64,000 nucleotides of DNA from Amycolatopsis sp. FDAARGOS 1241 (GTDB lineage: Bacteria > Actinomycetota > Actinomycetes > Mycobacteriales > Pseudonocardiaceae), in the NCBI RefSeq assembly GCF_016889705.1, contig NZ_CP069526.1, forward strand, positions 2,914,001 through 2,978,000, written 5' to 3'. Both the position numbers and the translations under genes were made by a program. Shown here piece after piece: positions 26,405 through 35,415 of this stretch. Each line of letters starts with the position of its first letter. Position 1 is the first letter of the stretch. The notes below the pieces were generated by a model that saw only the letters and a program-made list of their open reading frames with translations, did no database searches and was not told where the DNA came from.

Positions 26405-27211
26405 GTGAACGGTGCGATCGAATTCGGGCCCGCGCTGGTCGTCGTCCTGGCGTTGCTGACGCTGGCGGGCGCCGCGGTGATGAGGTTCGGGGAGCTGGGG
26501 CAGGGCCGCGCCGTGGTGTGGGCCGCGGTGCGGGCGGTGGGCCAGCTGGCTCTGGTGTCGCTGGTGATCACGGTGATCCTGCGATCCGGGTGGTTGACCG
26601 GGCTGTTCGTGCTGCTGATGTTCGGCATCGCGGCCGTCACGGCGGCGGCGCGGATCGGCGTGCCGCGGCGGCTGGGCTGGGTGGCGCTGGCGCTCGCGGC
26701 GGGGGTGGCACCGGTGCTCGCGCTGGTGCTGCTGTCGGGCGTGGTGCCGCCGCGGCCGATCACGGTGGTGCCGATCGCCGGGATCGTGATCGGCGGGACG
26801 ATGACGGCCACCTCGCTGGCCGCGCGCCGGGCGCTCGACGAGCTGGTGCAGCGCCACGGCGAGTACGAAGCCGCGCTGGCGCTGGGATTCCTGCCGCGGC
26901 TGGCGGCGCTCGAGATCTGCCGCCCGTCGGCCGGGCAGGCGCTGATCCCGGCGCTCGACCAGACGCGCACGGTCGGCCTGGTGACGCTGCCGGGTGCCTA
27001 CGTCGGTCTGCTGCTGGGTGGTGCCGGCCCGATCCAAGCCGGCGTCGCGCAGGCGCTGGTGCTGATCGGGCTGCTGGCGGCGGAAGCGATCGCGGTGCTG
27101 ACGACCGTCCAGCTCGTCGCGGCGGGGTTCATCCGCCGCGACGAGCAGGTGCGCCGGCGCCGGGTGTTCACGTGGACGCCGAGGCGTCAGCCGAGCGGCG
27201 CGGCCAGGTGA
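26405..27211 (+). CDS. UPF0014/FetB-like ABC permease, putative metal (iron) exporter
   Basis: A 268-residue membrane protein with about seven helices. It has the FetB/YbbM landmarks: RAVVWAAVRAVGQLALVSLVI, IAGIVIGGTMTATSLAARRA, the cytoplasmic helix with EYEAALALGF, and QTRTVGLVTLPGAYVGLLLGG. In E. coli FetAB exports iron, but the ATPase FetA is not adjacent here, so a partner must be encoded elsewhere. The GTG at 26405 follows AGGA. Its 3' end overlaps the convergent phosphatase gene by 25 bp. The preceding 227 bp (26178-26404) contain no gene. Confidence 0.82.
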   Translation: MNGAIEFGPALVVVLALLTLAGAAVMRFGELGQGRAVVWAAVRAVGQLALVSLVITVILRSGWLTGLFVLLMFGIAAVTAAARIGVPRRLGWVALALAAGVAPVLALVLLSGVVPPRPITVVPIAGIVIGGTMTATSLAARRALDELVQRHGEYEAALALGFLPRLAALEICRPSAGQALIPALDQTRTVGLVTLPGAYVGLLLGGAGPIQAGVAQALVLIGLLAAEAIAVLTTVQLVAAGFIRRDEQVRRRRVFTWTPRRQPSGAAR

Positions 27212-27873
27212 GCGGTGTCGTTGAACCGCCGCACGATCCAGCGGTCGCCGAGCACCACGAGGTGGGACACGGAACCGTTGTCGGCGCCCAGGAACGCGAA
27301 GCGGTCGACGGCGCGGCTCGCCTGGGCGAGCACCTCGCCGATCACGCCGCCGTGGGTGAACACCGCCACGCGCCGGTCCGGGTTCGCCTCCGCGATACGG
27401 GTGATCGCCGCGCGCACGCGCCGGCCGAACGCCTCGTCGGACTCCGCACCGGGGATGACCTCCCAGCGCTGCTCTTCCCACAGCCGGTCGACGATCGGGT
27501 GGCCTTCGGTCGTGTGCTGGCGGAAGAGGCCGTTCTCCCACTCGCCGAGGTTGATCTCGCGCAGGTCCGGCTCGACGGTCGGGGTGAGGCCGAGTTTCTC
27601 CGCGAGCGGCGCGGCCGTCTGCACCGTGCGGCGCAGGGTGGTGACGTAGAGGGCGTCGATGCGCTCACCCGCGAGCCGCTCGCCCACGCGCGCGGCGTGA
27701 TCGCGGCCGTCGGGCGCGAGGTCGGGATCGGCCTGGCCGGCGACGAGGTCGAACGGCGCGCTGGCACGGGCGGGCGCGGATTCGCCGTGGCGCACCAGGA
27801 AGATCTCGGTGGCTCCGGGCGGTGGGCTGAAACGGTGCTGGCGGTACTCGACTTCCTGCTCGGGCGTGCTCAT
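27187..27873 (-). CDS. Histidine phosphatase (phosphoglycerate-mutase fold) family protein
   Basis: A 228-residue cytosolic enzyme. The signature FLVRHGES (about 25-32) carries the phospho-accepting His. TTLRRTVQTA, REINLGEWENGLF with the catalytic acid, and AVFTHGGVIGEVL with the second His complete the active site. The broad family acts on phospho-sugars, cofactors or proteins, and specificity is not predictable. The ATG at 27873 gives MSTPEQEVEY. It is separated by 28 bp from the antiporter that converges in the same direction upstream. Confidence 0.9.
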   Translation of the reverse strand: MSTPEQEVEYRQHRFSPPPGATEIFLVRHGESAPARASAPFDLVAGQADPDLAPDGRDHAARVGERLAGERIDALYVTTLRRTVQTAAPLAEKLGLTPTVEPDLREINLGEWENGLFRQHTTEGHPIVDRLWEEQRWEVIPGAESDEAFGRRVRAAITRIAEANPDRRVAVFTHGGVIGEVLAQASRAVDRFAFLGADNGSVSHLVVLGDRWIVRRFNDTAHLAAPLG

Positions 27874-27901
27874 GCCGCCGACCCTAGCCGGGCGAGGGGG
27901 C

Positions 27902-29788
27902 TCAGCCCAATTGCTTGTCCACGAAGCACCAGCGCCACGTTTCACCGGGTTCGAAGCTGCGCATCACGGGGTGGCGCTCGTCGTGGAAGTGGCGCGTCGC
28001 GTGCTTGCGCGGCGACGAGTCGCAGCACGCGACGTTGCCGCACTTGAGGCACATGCGCAGGTGCACCCAGGTGGTGCCTTCCGCGATGCACGCCGCGCAG
28101 ACGTCCTGCGAGCTCGGGTCGACGTCCCGCCACGGGTGCGCGAGGTGCTTGCACGAGCGCGCCGTGACGGCCGGTGTGCTCAGCTCCCGCTCCACGACCG
28201 GCGCTTCCTCCTCGGTGCGGTCGAGCAGTGACTCCTCGATGTCGAGGTGCGCCAGCACGCGCCGCAGCACCGTGTCGTCGGCCATGCCGTTGTCGCGGGC
28301 CAGCAGGAACTGCTCGCGGTCGACCTCCAGCAGCTGCAACCGCAGGCGCCGGTACGCGTCGCTCGGGGTTTCGGCGAGCGCGCTCTGGCGGCCGAGCTGT
28401 TCCCACGCGGAATCGGCGCGGTACTGCAGGCGATCGCGCAGGCGCTCGACGACGTCCGGCGGGTCGTCCGGGGTGGTGATCTCGTCGAGCCTCGCGAGCG
28501 CGGCGTTGGTCATGTCGTTGACCACCGCGGCTTCCTGCAGCGCGTCCTCGGCGGGGTCGGGGCGCGGCAGGCGCAGCCGTCGGATGAGGGTCGGCAGCGT
28601 CATGCCCTGCACCACGAGCGTGCCGGCCACGACCGTGAACGCCGCCAGCACCAGCACAGCGCGCTGCGGGGTGTCGGCCGGCAGCACGAACGCCGCGGCG
28701 AGCGTGACCACCCCCCGCATCCCCGCCCACGCGATCACGGTCGAGTAGCGCCACGGCCAGATCTTCGCCTTCGTGGTGAAGCGGGCGGTGATGCGTTTGT
28801 AGACGCCGATGCCCAGCAGCCACAGCACACGCGTGAGGATCGTCGCGCCGAGCACCGCGGCGCAGATGCCCACGAGCGCCCCCACCGACAGCCCGGACTT
28901 GCCGACCTCCGTGATGATCCCGCGCAGCTGTAGGCCGATCAGCAGGAAGACCAGGTTCTCGAGCAGGAACTGCACGGTCTGCCAGTTGAGCCGCGAAGCC
29001 AGCCGCGTCGAGCCCGAGAGGATGCGCGGCGACTCGTGGCCCAGCATGAGCCCGCAGACGACCACGGCGAGCACCCCGGAACCGTGCAGCTCCTCGGCCA
29101 CGAGGTAGGCCACGAACGGCACGACGAACGACAGCGCGGTGTCCGTCACGGGCTCCTCGAGCCGCTTGCGCAACACGGTCGCGAGCAGGCCGATCGCGAG
29201 CCCGACCACGATCCCGCCGATCGCGGCGAGCACGAAGTCGAACCCGACCTGCCACATGCTGACCGCGCCGGCCAGCGCCGCGATGGCGGTCCGCAGCGTG
29301 ACGAGCGCGGCCGCATCGTTGAACAGGCTCTCGCCCTCCAGCAGCCGCACGAGCTTGCGGGGCATGCCGACCCGGCGCGCGACCACGCTCGCCGCCACCG
29401 CGTCCGGCGGCGCGACCACCGCGCCGAGCGCGATCGCCGCGGCCAGCGGCAGCCCGGGGATCACGGCCCACGCGACCGCGCCGACCCCGAGCGCGGTGAA
29501 CACGACCAGGCCCACCGACAGCGTCGCGATCGGCCCGCGCAGCTTGCGGAACGCGACCAGCGACGTCTGGATCGACGCCGAGTACAGCAGTGGGGGCAGC
29601 AGCCCGATCAGCACGACCTCGGGGTCGAGCTGGTAGTCCGGCAAGCCGGGGACGAACGACGCCGCGACTCCCACGGCGACCAGACACAGGGGCGCCGACC
29701 AGTCCAGACGCCGCGCGATGACCGTGACGAGGAGAACCGTCACGACCAGGGCCACCAACTCCGCCGCGATGTGCACGAGGGTAATCAT
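27902..29788 (-). CDS. CPA1-type Na+/H+ antiporter with C-terminal UBP zinc finger
   Basis: A 628-residue protein. The first 400 residues are about twelve membrane helices of the NhaP/NHE family with the ion-binding region VAPPDAVAASVVARR (about 123), EGESLFNDAAALVTL (about 150) and the WAGMRGVVTLAAAFVLP motif. A long helical cytoplasmic domain follows (about 430-540). The last 85 residues are a zf-UBP finger: C-x-H ... CAACIAEGTTWVHLRMCLKCGNVACCDSS ... HATRHFHDERHPVM. This domain binds ubiquitin C-termini in eukaryotes; its bacterial role is unknown. The ATG at 29788 is preferred; a GTG at 29791 is possible. The antiporter probably regulates sodium and pH. Confidence 0.9.
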   Translation of the reverse strand: MITLVHIAAELVALVVTVLLVTVIARRLDWSAPLCLVAVGVAASFVPGLPDYQLDPEVVLIGLLPPLLYSASIQTSLVAFRKLRGPIATLSVGLVVFTALGVGAVAWAVIPGLPLAAAIALGAVVAPPDAVAASVVARRVGMPRKLVRLLEGESLFNDAAALVTLRTAIAALAGAVSMWQVGFDFVLAAIGGIVVGLAIGLLATVLRKRLEEPVTDTALSFVVPFVAYLVAEELHGSGVLAVVVCGLMLGHESPRILSGSTRLASRLNWQTVQFLLENLVFLLIGLQLRGIITEVGKSGLSVGALVGICAAVLGATILTRVLWLLGIGVYKRITARFTTKAKIWPWRYSTVIAWAGMRGVVTLAAAFVLPADTPQRAVLVLAAFTVVAGTLVVQGMTLPTLIRRLRLPRPDPAEDALQEAAVVNDMTNAALARLDEITTPDDPPDVVERLRDRLQYRADSAWEQLGRQSALAETPSDAYRRLRLQLLEVDREQFLLARDNGMADDTVLRRVLAHLDIEESLLDRTEEEAPVVERELSTPAVTARSCKHLAHPWRDVDPSSQDVCAACIAEGTTWVHLRMCLKCGNVACCDSSPRKHATRHFHDERHPVMRSFEPGETWRWCFVDKQLG

Positions 29789-29845
29789 CACCCGGACGCG
29801 TCCGCGCGTGCTCGCGGGACACCACACCGGGCCCGGCCCGGTCAC

Positions 29846-29858
29846 TAGGGTTGCCCGC
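29846..29858 (+). promoter_or_regulatory. Putative -10 box of a leaderless esterase message
   Basis: TAGGGT at 29846-29851 lies seven bases before the GTG at 29859. No Shine-Dalgarno sequence lies in between. The spacing matches actinobacterial leaderless promoters. Confidence 0.45.
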
Positions 29859-31280
29859 GTGACGACGGTGCAGATCCAGGCCGGTGCGGTGCGTGGCGAA
29901 GTCCGTGGCGCAGTGGCGTTGTTCCTCGGCGTGCCCTACGCCGAACCGCCGGTGGGCGCGCTGCGCTTCCGCCCGCCGCAGCCGGTTTCGCATTGGACCG
30001 GCGTCCGCGAGGCGACGCGGTTCGCGGCGCGCGCTCCGCAGCCGGAGGTCACCGGGCGCGGGTTCACCGGCGACGAGGACTGCTTGTACGTCAACGTGTA
30101 CGCGCCTGCCGCCCCCGGTCGGTACCCGGTGCTGGTGTGGATCCACGGCGGCGGCGGAGTGCTGGGCTCGCCGCACCAGTTCGACGCGTCGGCGTACGCG
30201 CGGCGCGGGGTCGTGGTGGTCACCGTCGGGTACCGCCTCGGCGTGCTCGGGATGCTGCGGCTGCCGGGCGTCTCCGACGGCAACCTCTCGCTGCACGACC
30301 AGGTGCTCGCGCTGGAGTGGGTGCGGGCCAACGTGGCCGCGTTCGGCGGCGATCCGGATCGGGTGACGCTGGCCGGGCAGTCGAACGGCGGGCGCACGGT
30401 GGGCACGATCCTCGCGGTGCCGCGAGCGCGCGGATTGTTCCGCCAGGCGATCGTGCAGAGCGGCACAGGGGTGGGCTCGGTCGTGCACACACCCGCCGAG
30501 AGCGAGGCCGTGGCCGGTGCGGTGCTCGCCGACCTCGGCGTGGCGCCGGCGGAGCTCGCGACGCTGCCGGTGATGCGGATCCTCGAGGCGCAGCAACGCG
30601 TCGCGGCCGCCTCCGGCACGCTCGTGACCTACCGCGTCGTCGTCGACGACGACCTGCTGCCGCGCGTTCCCGGCAACGCCGTGGCCGCAGGCTCCGCGCG
30701 CGACGTCCGGCTGCTCACCGGGACGACGGCCGACGAGCAGGACCTGTTCTCGTGGCTGCAGAGCGGCAGCGCCAAGCTGCTCGGTACTGGCTCGACCATG
30801 CTGGACGAGGAGCGCATCGAGAAGGGCGTTTCGGCCTACCGGGCGCTGCTGCCGGAGTGGCCCGAAGACCAGCTGCGCAACCGCGTGCGGACGGCCGGCG
30901 ACTGGTGGCTGCCCGCGATCCGGCTGGCCGAGACGCAGCACGCCGCGGGCGGCACCGCGTGGATGTACCGCCTCGACTGGCGGATCGCGCCGCGCGGGCG
31001 CGGTCTCGGTGCCGTCCACGGGCTCGACCTGCCGCTGGTCTTCGACGACATCGGCAACAAGAACTGGCGGTTCCTCTTCGCACTGGCCAAGCCGGACCCC
31101 GCCCGGCTGCAGGCGATGGCGACGCAGATGTTCGACACGTGGGTGCGGTTCGTGACGACCGGCGACCCGGGCTGGGCGCCCTACGAACCGGTCGAGCGGA
31201 TCACGCGCCTGTTCGACGACGTGAGCACCACCGTGTCCGATCCGGACGCCGGGCAACGCCGGCTCTGGGACTCGCTCTGA
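29859..31280 (+). CDS. Type B carboxylesterase
   Basis: A 473-residue alpha/beta hydrolase of the carboxylesterase B family. It has FLGVPYAEPPVGALRF at the start, the EDCLYVNVY signature, oxyanion motif WIHGGGG, nucleophile Ser175 in LAGQSNGGRT (the family norm is GESAGG), an acid in GTTADEQDLF, and His387 in AVHGLDLP. No signal peptide is visible, so it is cytosolic. The GTG at 29859 has a TAGGGT box seven bases upstream. The family hydrolyses a broad range of esters; the natural substrate is unknown. It converges on the ychJ-like gene with only 7 bp between stops. Confidence 0.9.
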   Translation: MTTVQIQAGAVRGEVRGAVALFLGVPYAEPPVGALRFRPPQPVSHWTGVREATRFAARAPQPEVTGRGFTGDEDCLYVNVYAPAAPGRYPVLVWIHGGGGVLGSPHQFDASAYARRGVVVVTVGYRLGVLGMLRLPGVSDGNLSLHDQVLALEWVRANVAAFGGDPDRVTLAGQSNGGRTVGTILAVPRARGLFRQAIVQSGTGVGSVVHTPAESEAVAGAVLADLGVAPAELATLPVMRILEAQQRVAAASGTLVTYRVVVDDDLLPRVPGNAVAAGSARDVRLLTGTTADEQDLFSWLQSGSAKLLGTGSTMLDEERIEKGVSAYRALLPEWPEDQLRNRVRTAGDWWLPAIRLAETQHAAGGTAWMYRLDWRIAPRGRGLGAVHGLDLPLVFDDIGNKNWRFLFALAKPDPARLQAMATQMFDTWVRFVTTGDPGWAPYEPVERITRLFDDVSTTVSDPDAGQRRLWDSL

Positions 31281-31287
31281 GGTCCGG

Positions 31288-31668
31288 TCAGAGGGCGCTG
31301 ACGTAGAACCACTTGCCGCCTTCGCGCACGAAGCGGCTGTTCTCCTGCAGCGTGTCGGCGTGGCCGCGGTAGCTGTAGTGCGCGCGGAACTCGACGGTGC
31401 CCTCGTTCTGCAGCAGCCCGCCGCCGGTACCGCCGAGGATCTCGAGGCCGGTCCACTCCTGCCCGGCCTCGAGGCGCAGCCGCTTCGGGCGCGTGTCGGG
31501 GTGCCAGGTGCCGAGCAGGTACTCGGGGTTCCCGACGGCGAAGGCGCTGTAGCGCGAGCGCATGAGCAGCTCGGCGGTGGGCGCGCTCTGGCGGCCCTCG
31601 TGGAAGCGGCCGCAGCACTCGGCGTAGGGCTGGGGCAGTCCGCAGGGACAGCGGTCAGCCGCGGGCAC
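31288..31668 (-). CDS. YchJ family (UPF0225) protein with SEC-C-like zinc motif
   Basis: A 126-residue protein. [18 protein letters not shown] (about 6-23) is a cysteine-rich zinc-binding motif of the SEC-C type. [28 protein letters not shown] and the beta-rich NTF2-like end (VEFRAHYSY ... GGKWFYV) complete the YchJ fold. Its function is unknown. The GTG at 31668 overlaps the end of the RNase H gene by 14 bp, so the two are co-translated. Confidence 0.9.
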   Translation of the reverse strand: MPAADRCPCGLPQPYAECCGRFHEGRQSAPTAELLMRSRYSAFAVGNPEYLLGTWHPDTRPKRLRLEAGQEWTGLEILGGTGGGLLQNEGTVEFRAHYSYRGHADTLQENSRFVREGGKWFYVSAL

Positions 31669-32125
31669 GTTTGACCCCGGACTGCGCGGCTTCCTGCGCG
31701 CCCTTCACGGCCAGCCGGTCGGCGCGCTCGTTCTCGGGCAGTCCGGCGTGGCCCTTGACCCACAGCCACTCGACCTCGTGGCGCTCGCCGGCGGCGTCGA
31801 GGCGCTGCCACAGGTCCGCGTTTTTCACCGGCTGCTTCGCCTGGGTCTGCCAGCCGTTCTTCTTCCAGCGCGGCAGCCATTGCGTGACGCCGTTGCGCAC
31901 GTAGGTGCTGTCGGTGTAGATCTTCACGACCGACGGGCGCTTGAGGCTCTCCAGTGCCTGGATCGGCGCCATCAGCTCCATGCGGTTGTTGGTGGTCACC
32001 GTCTTCTCGCCGCCGTAGAGCTCGCGCTCGTGGCGGCCGTAGCGCAGGAAGGCGCCCCAGCCGCCGGGGCCGGGGTTGCCGCTGCACGCTCCGTCGGTGT
32101 AGATCTCCACGGCCTGTTCGGTCAC
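31655..32125 (-). CDS. rnhA: Ribonuclease HI
   Basis: A 156-residue endonuclease that removes the RNA strand of RNA-DNA hybrids. The catalytic carboxylates are visible: Asp11 in [13 protein letters not shown], Glu in TNNRMELMA, Asp in KIYTDSTYV, and Asp in [14 protein letters not shown], with the catalytic His preceding. The basic handle ([18 protein letters not shown]) that binds the hybrid is present. The start is GTG at 32125. It is the first gene of a pair with the YchJ-like protein. Confidence 0.95.
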   Translation of the reverse strand: MTEQAVEIYTDGACSGNPGPGGWGAFLRYGRHERELYGGEKTVTTNNRMELMAPIQALESLKRPSVVKIYTDSTYVRNGVTQWLPRWKKNGWQTQAKQPVKNADLWQRLDAAGERHEVEWLWVKGHAGLPENERADRLAVKGAQEAAQSGVKRARG

Positions 32126-32146
32126 GCGGTGACCCTACCGACCTGG

Positions 32147-33625
32147 TCAGTAGAAGTGGCGGAGGCTCGGCCAGAGCACCGACCACGGCGCGGTGGTGCC
32201 GGTGCAAAGGGAGACGGGTGTGCCCTGCTCGTCGTTGTCGGCGCCGGTGTCCTGCGTTGCGACCACGCGGCAGCCGGTGAACGCGCGGGCCGGCCGGTCG
32301 AACTCGCCGACCAGCACCACGGGGCCGTCGAGCCGGTCGGGCGGCGGGCCCCAGTCGGCGTAGGACATGTGGCCGGAGTACGGCGCGGGCAGGCCGGAGC
32401 CCGCGCCGAAGTGCTCGACGGCGCCGGCTTCGCCGTAGTTGCTGGTGAAGATGACGGCGTCGGCCCGGTCGTCGCCGGGGATCTGTCGCCACACGCCGGC
32501 GACGGTCGTGACGAACCCCGGCCAGCCGACCTGCTCGCCCTGCTCCTTGTTGAGCACGAGCACGGGGCCGAGCGCCGCCGTGGGCAGGATCGGCAACCCG
32601 ATCGCCAGCGAGACGATCGCGCCGAGGGCCGCGGCCACGAGCCACCACCGCCGCGCGCGGCGGCGCGCGAACCAGTCGAGCGCGGGCTGCACCCCCGCGG
32701 CGGTGAGCACCATCAGCAGCGGCAGCGAGTAGTACGGCTTGCCGCCGGCGAGGAGCAGGAGCACGCACAGGACGGGGTAGGCGAGGGCGATGGCGCGCAG
32801 CCGCGGCGTCTTCCACAGCCGCACGATCCCGGCCAGCCACACCGGCACCAGCACCGGCGAGAGGTACACGAGCTGCAGCGGCACGAACGTCAGCCGGTTC
32901 GCCGTGCCGTCGTCGTCGCTGATCCCGCCGGCGACGGTGAACATCGGGAAGCCGTGGCGCGCCTCCCAGCCGAGCACCGGCGACACCAGCGCCAGCGCGA
33001 GCGCGACCCCCGCGAACAGCCACCAGGTGCGGAAGATCCGCCGCGGGCCCGCGATGAGGACGGCGATCCCGAGCGCGGCGAGCAGCAGCGGCACCAGCCA
33101 CTTGTTCAACAGTGCGACGCCGGTGGTCGCGCCGACGGCGAGCCACCACCGGTTGTCGCCGGAGCGCAGGAGCTTGATCGCGAACAGGCCCAGGACCGAC
33201 CAGACCAGCATGTCGATCGTGGTCGTCGACAGCAGGTGCGAGACCACGAGGACGTAGCCGGACAGCGCGGTCACCACGGAAGTCACGACCTGCGCCGCGT
33301 ATCCGGCGTCGAGCTCCCGTGCGACGAGCGCCAGCACCACCACGGTCGCCACCCCGGCCGCCGTCGCGACCACCCGCAGGCCGGCCGGCGTTTCGCCGAA
33401 CAGGCTGGTCGCGAGCCGCGCCAGCACGGGTGTCAGCGGCGGCTGGTCGACGTAGCCCCAGGCCAGGCGTTTGCCGGCCGCGAGGTAGTAGAACTCGTCG
33501 CGGTGGAAGCCGTAGGCCTCGGACAGCACCGTGAGCACCACGGCTTGCGCGAGTGCCACGACGGCGACCCCGCCGCTCGCGAACGGCGTTCTTCGCGCGG
33601 TGGTCTCGGTGGCGGTTTCCCCCAT
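32147..33625 (-). CDS. GT39/PMT-like glycosyltransferase (polyprenol-phosphate-sugar dependent)
   Basis: A 492-residue polytopic enzyme. The first external loop carries YGFHRDEFYYLAAGKRLAWGYVDQPPLTP (about 39-67) with the Asp-Glu pair needed for catalysis. A dozen membrane helices follow, and then a soluble C-terminal region (EQVGWPGFVTTVAGVWRQIP, SNYGEAGAVEHFG, the end WSVLWPSLRHFY). The family moves a sugar from a polyprenyl phosphate carrier to lipid or protein outside the membrane. The C-terminal half is clearly homologous to residues 156-373 of the chimeric gene at 1380-2501. The ATG at 33625 starts MGETATET. It lies 21 bp upstream of rnhA in the same direction. Confidence 0.88.
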   Translation of the reverse strand: MGETATETTARRTPFASGGVAVVALAQAVVLTVLSEAYGFHRDEFYYLAAGKRLAWGYVDQPPLTPVLARLATSLFGETPAGLRVVATAAGVATVVVLALVARELDAGYAAQVVTSVVTALSGYVLVVSHLLSTTTIDMLVWSVLGLFAIKLLRSGDNRWWLAVGATTGVALLNKWLVPLLLAALGIAVLIAGPRRIFRTWWLFAGVALALALVSPVLGWEARHGFPMFTVAGGISDDDGTANRLTFVPLQLVYLSPVLVPVWLAGIVRLWKTPRLRAIALAYPVLCVLLLLAGGKPYYSLPLLMVLTAAGVQPALDWFARRRARRWWLVAAALGAIVSLAIGLPILPTAALGPVLVLNKEQGEQVGWPGFVTTVAGVWRQIPGDDRADAVIFTSNYGEAGAVEHFGAGSGLPAPYSGHMSYADWGPPPDRLDGPVVLVGEFDRPARAFTGCRVVATQDTGADNDEQGTPVSLCTGTTAPWSVLWPSLRHFY

Positions 33626-33789
33626 TGCGCGCCCCTCCCCAGAGAAGGCGCATGGTACTGCGGGCAGGGCGCCCAGGGCACCGGAAACTTCCTCACGACT
33701 GTGTTGCATTCGGATCGTGGGACGCGGGAAACATCATCCGCGCCGCGGCGTTGACCAAGGGAGAAGGGCTTCGCGACGGAAGGACGGGC

Positions 33790-34587
33790 ATGACGGCGAC
33801 CACGCAGGACTTCACCCGGGCCTGGGAAGACTGGAAGGCCGACCGCGAAAAGGAGCTGGCCGCACCCCACGGCTGGCTGGCGATCGTCTCCCTCGACTGG
33901 CTGGACGAGCAGCCGAGGGAGTACCCGGGCGTGCCCGGGAAGTGGTGGCAGGACGCGGAAGCCGCGTACGTGGACCCGACCGGGGCCGACCTCGAGTACG
34001 AGGGTGAACCCGTCACCGGCGTCCGGCGGTTCGAGCTGGTCAACAGCGGGCCGACGGTGCGCGTCGTCGCCGGAGCGGTGGAGATCGAGGTGGCGCGGCG
34101 GACCGGCTACCTGCTGCGCGTGCACGACCCGGAGGCGCCCGTGCTGAAGAACTTCCGGGGAATCCCGGCGTATGCCCCCAAGGAGCGGTGGTCGCTCGAA
34201 GGCCGGTTCGAACCGTTCGCCGAGCCGCGGCCGGTCACGGTCGGTGCGGTGGTCGAAGGACTGTCGCACGTGTACACCGCGCCCGGTGTCGTCCGGTTCA
34301 CCCACGACGGCACCGAGCACACGCTGACCGTGTTCGGCAAGCCCGACGGCGCGCTGATGGTGCTGTTCGCCGACGCCACCAGCGGGGTCACCACCTACGC
34401 CGCCAACCGCTCGCTGCAGCTGGGCAAACCCGACGACCAGGGGCGCGTCCGCTTGGACTTCACGCGCGCCGTGAACCTGCCGTGCGCGTTCATCGACTTC
34501 GCGACGTGCCCGCTCCCGCCCGAGGGCAACCGGCTCCCGTTCGCCGTGGAAGCGGGGGAGAAGCTGCCCTACGAGCGGCAGGGCTGA
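33790..34587 (+). CDS. DUF1684 family protein
   Basis: A 265-residue soluble protein with the DUF1684 pattern. The N-terminal helix is FTRAWEDWKADREKELAAPHGWLAIVSLDWL. The central beta-rich domain follows with VLKNFRGIPAYAPKERWSLEGRFEP. The signature end is ATSGVTTYAANRSLQL ... VRLDFTRAVNLPCAFIDFATCPLPPEGNRLP. The last segment is highly conserved, suggesting a catalytic or ligand pocket, but no activity is established. The ATG at 33790 follows GGAAGGACGGGC. It is transcribed alone. Confidence 0.85.
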   Translation: MTATTQDFTRAWEDWKADREKELAAPHGWLAIVSLDWLDEQPREYPGVPGKWWQDAEAAYVDPTGADLEYEGEPVTGVRRFELVNSGPTVRVVAGAVEIEVARRTGYLLRVHDPEAPVLKNFRGIPAYAPKERWSLEGRFEPFAEPRPVTVGAVVEGLSHVYTAPGVVRFTHDGTEHTLTVFGKPDGALMVLFADATSGVTTYAANRSLQLGKPDDQGRVRLDFTRAVNLPCAFIDFATCPLPPEGNRLPFAVEAGEKLPYERQG

Positions 34588-34602
34588 CGCCGGCCCGGTC
34601 CG

Positions 34603-35382
34603 TCACTCGCCGCGGAACTCCGGGCGGCGCTTCGCCCGGAACGCGGCCACGCCCTCGGCGAAGTCCTTTGTGCCGAACAGCGCGGACTGGCCTTCGCGCT
34701 CCACGGCGAACGCGCCGTCCAGTTGAGCGAGCGACGCGGCCGCCAAGGCCCGTTTCGTCTGCGCGTACGCGGCGGTCGGGCCCTCGGCCAGCTTGGTCGT
34801 GAGCCGGCTGATCTCGGCGTCGAACTCGTCGTCCGGCACGACGTGCGAGATCAGGCCCCAGTCGAGGGCCTGCGGCGCCGGCACGCGCTCGGCGAGCAAC
34901 GCCATCCGGGCGGCCCGCGCGCGGCCGACCGCGGCCGGCACCAGCGCGGTGGACCCGCCGTCCGGCATCAGACCGACGTTCGCGAACGCCAGCAGGAAGT
35001 AGGCCGACTCACGGGCGACGGTGAGGTCCGCGGCCAGCGCGAACGAGCACCCGACGCCGACCGCGGGCCCGTTCACCGCAGCCAGCACCGGTTTCGGGAT
35101 CGCGCGCAGCAGCCCGGTGAGCCGGTTGGCCGCGTCGATCGTGCCGGTGTCCGGGTCGGCTTCGAGGTCGCGACCGGCCAGATCGGCGCCGGCGCAGAAG
35201 GCGCGCCCGGCGCCCGTCAGCACGACGACGCGGACGCCGGCGTCGGTCACGGCCGCCTCGACGGCGTCGGCCGCGCGGGTGACCATCGCGGTGGTCAGGG
35301 CGTTGAGCTGGTCGGGCCGGTCGAAGGTGATGCGCAGCGCGGCACCGTCGTGGTCGATCCGCACCGGCGGTTCAGTGGACAC
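34603..35382 (-). CDS. Enoyl-CoA hydratase/isomerase, probable aromatic or acyl-CoA catabolism
   Basis: A 259-residue crotonase-fold protein. GAGRAFCAGADLAGRD (about 57) and NGPAVGVGCSFALAADLTVA (about 104) form the oxyanion holes. ANVGLMPDGGSTALVP places Asp where the second catalytic Glu often sits, as in PaaG-like isomerases. The start is GTG at 35382. It follows the HpaB-type gene by 33 bp in the same direction, so both belong to the minus-strand half of the catabolic cluster. Confidence 0.88.
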   Translation of the reverse strand: MSTEPPVRIDHDGAALRITFDRPDQLNALTTAMVTRAADAVEAAVTDAGVRVVVLTGAGRAFCAGADLAGRDLEADPDTGTIDAANRLTGLLRAIPKPVLAAVNGPAVGVGCSFALAADLTVARESAYFLLAFANVGLMPDGGSTALVPAAVGRARAARMALLAERVPAPQALDWGLISHVVPDDEFDAEISRLTTKLAEGPTAAYAQTKRALAAASLAQLDGAFAVEREGQSALFGTKDFAEGVAAFRAKRRPEFRGE

Positions 35383-35415
35383 GGTCGGGGTCCTCCTCGG
35401 CGAGTGGGGTGTGGG

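Noticed and set aside
27942..33653. A 1903-codon open frame on the minus strand
   Set aside because: It is antisense or out of frame to several well-supported genes and encodes only R/A/G/P-rich sequence; long empty frames are expected at this GC content.
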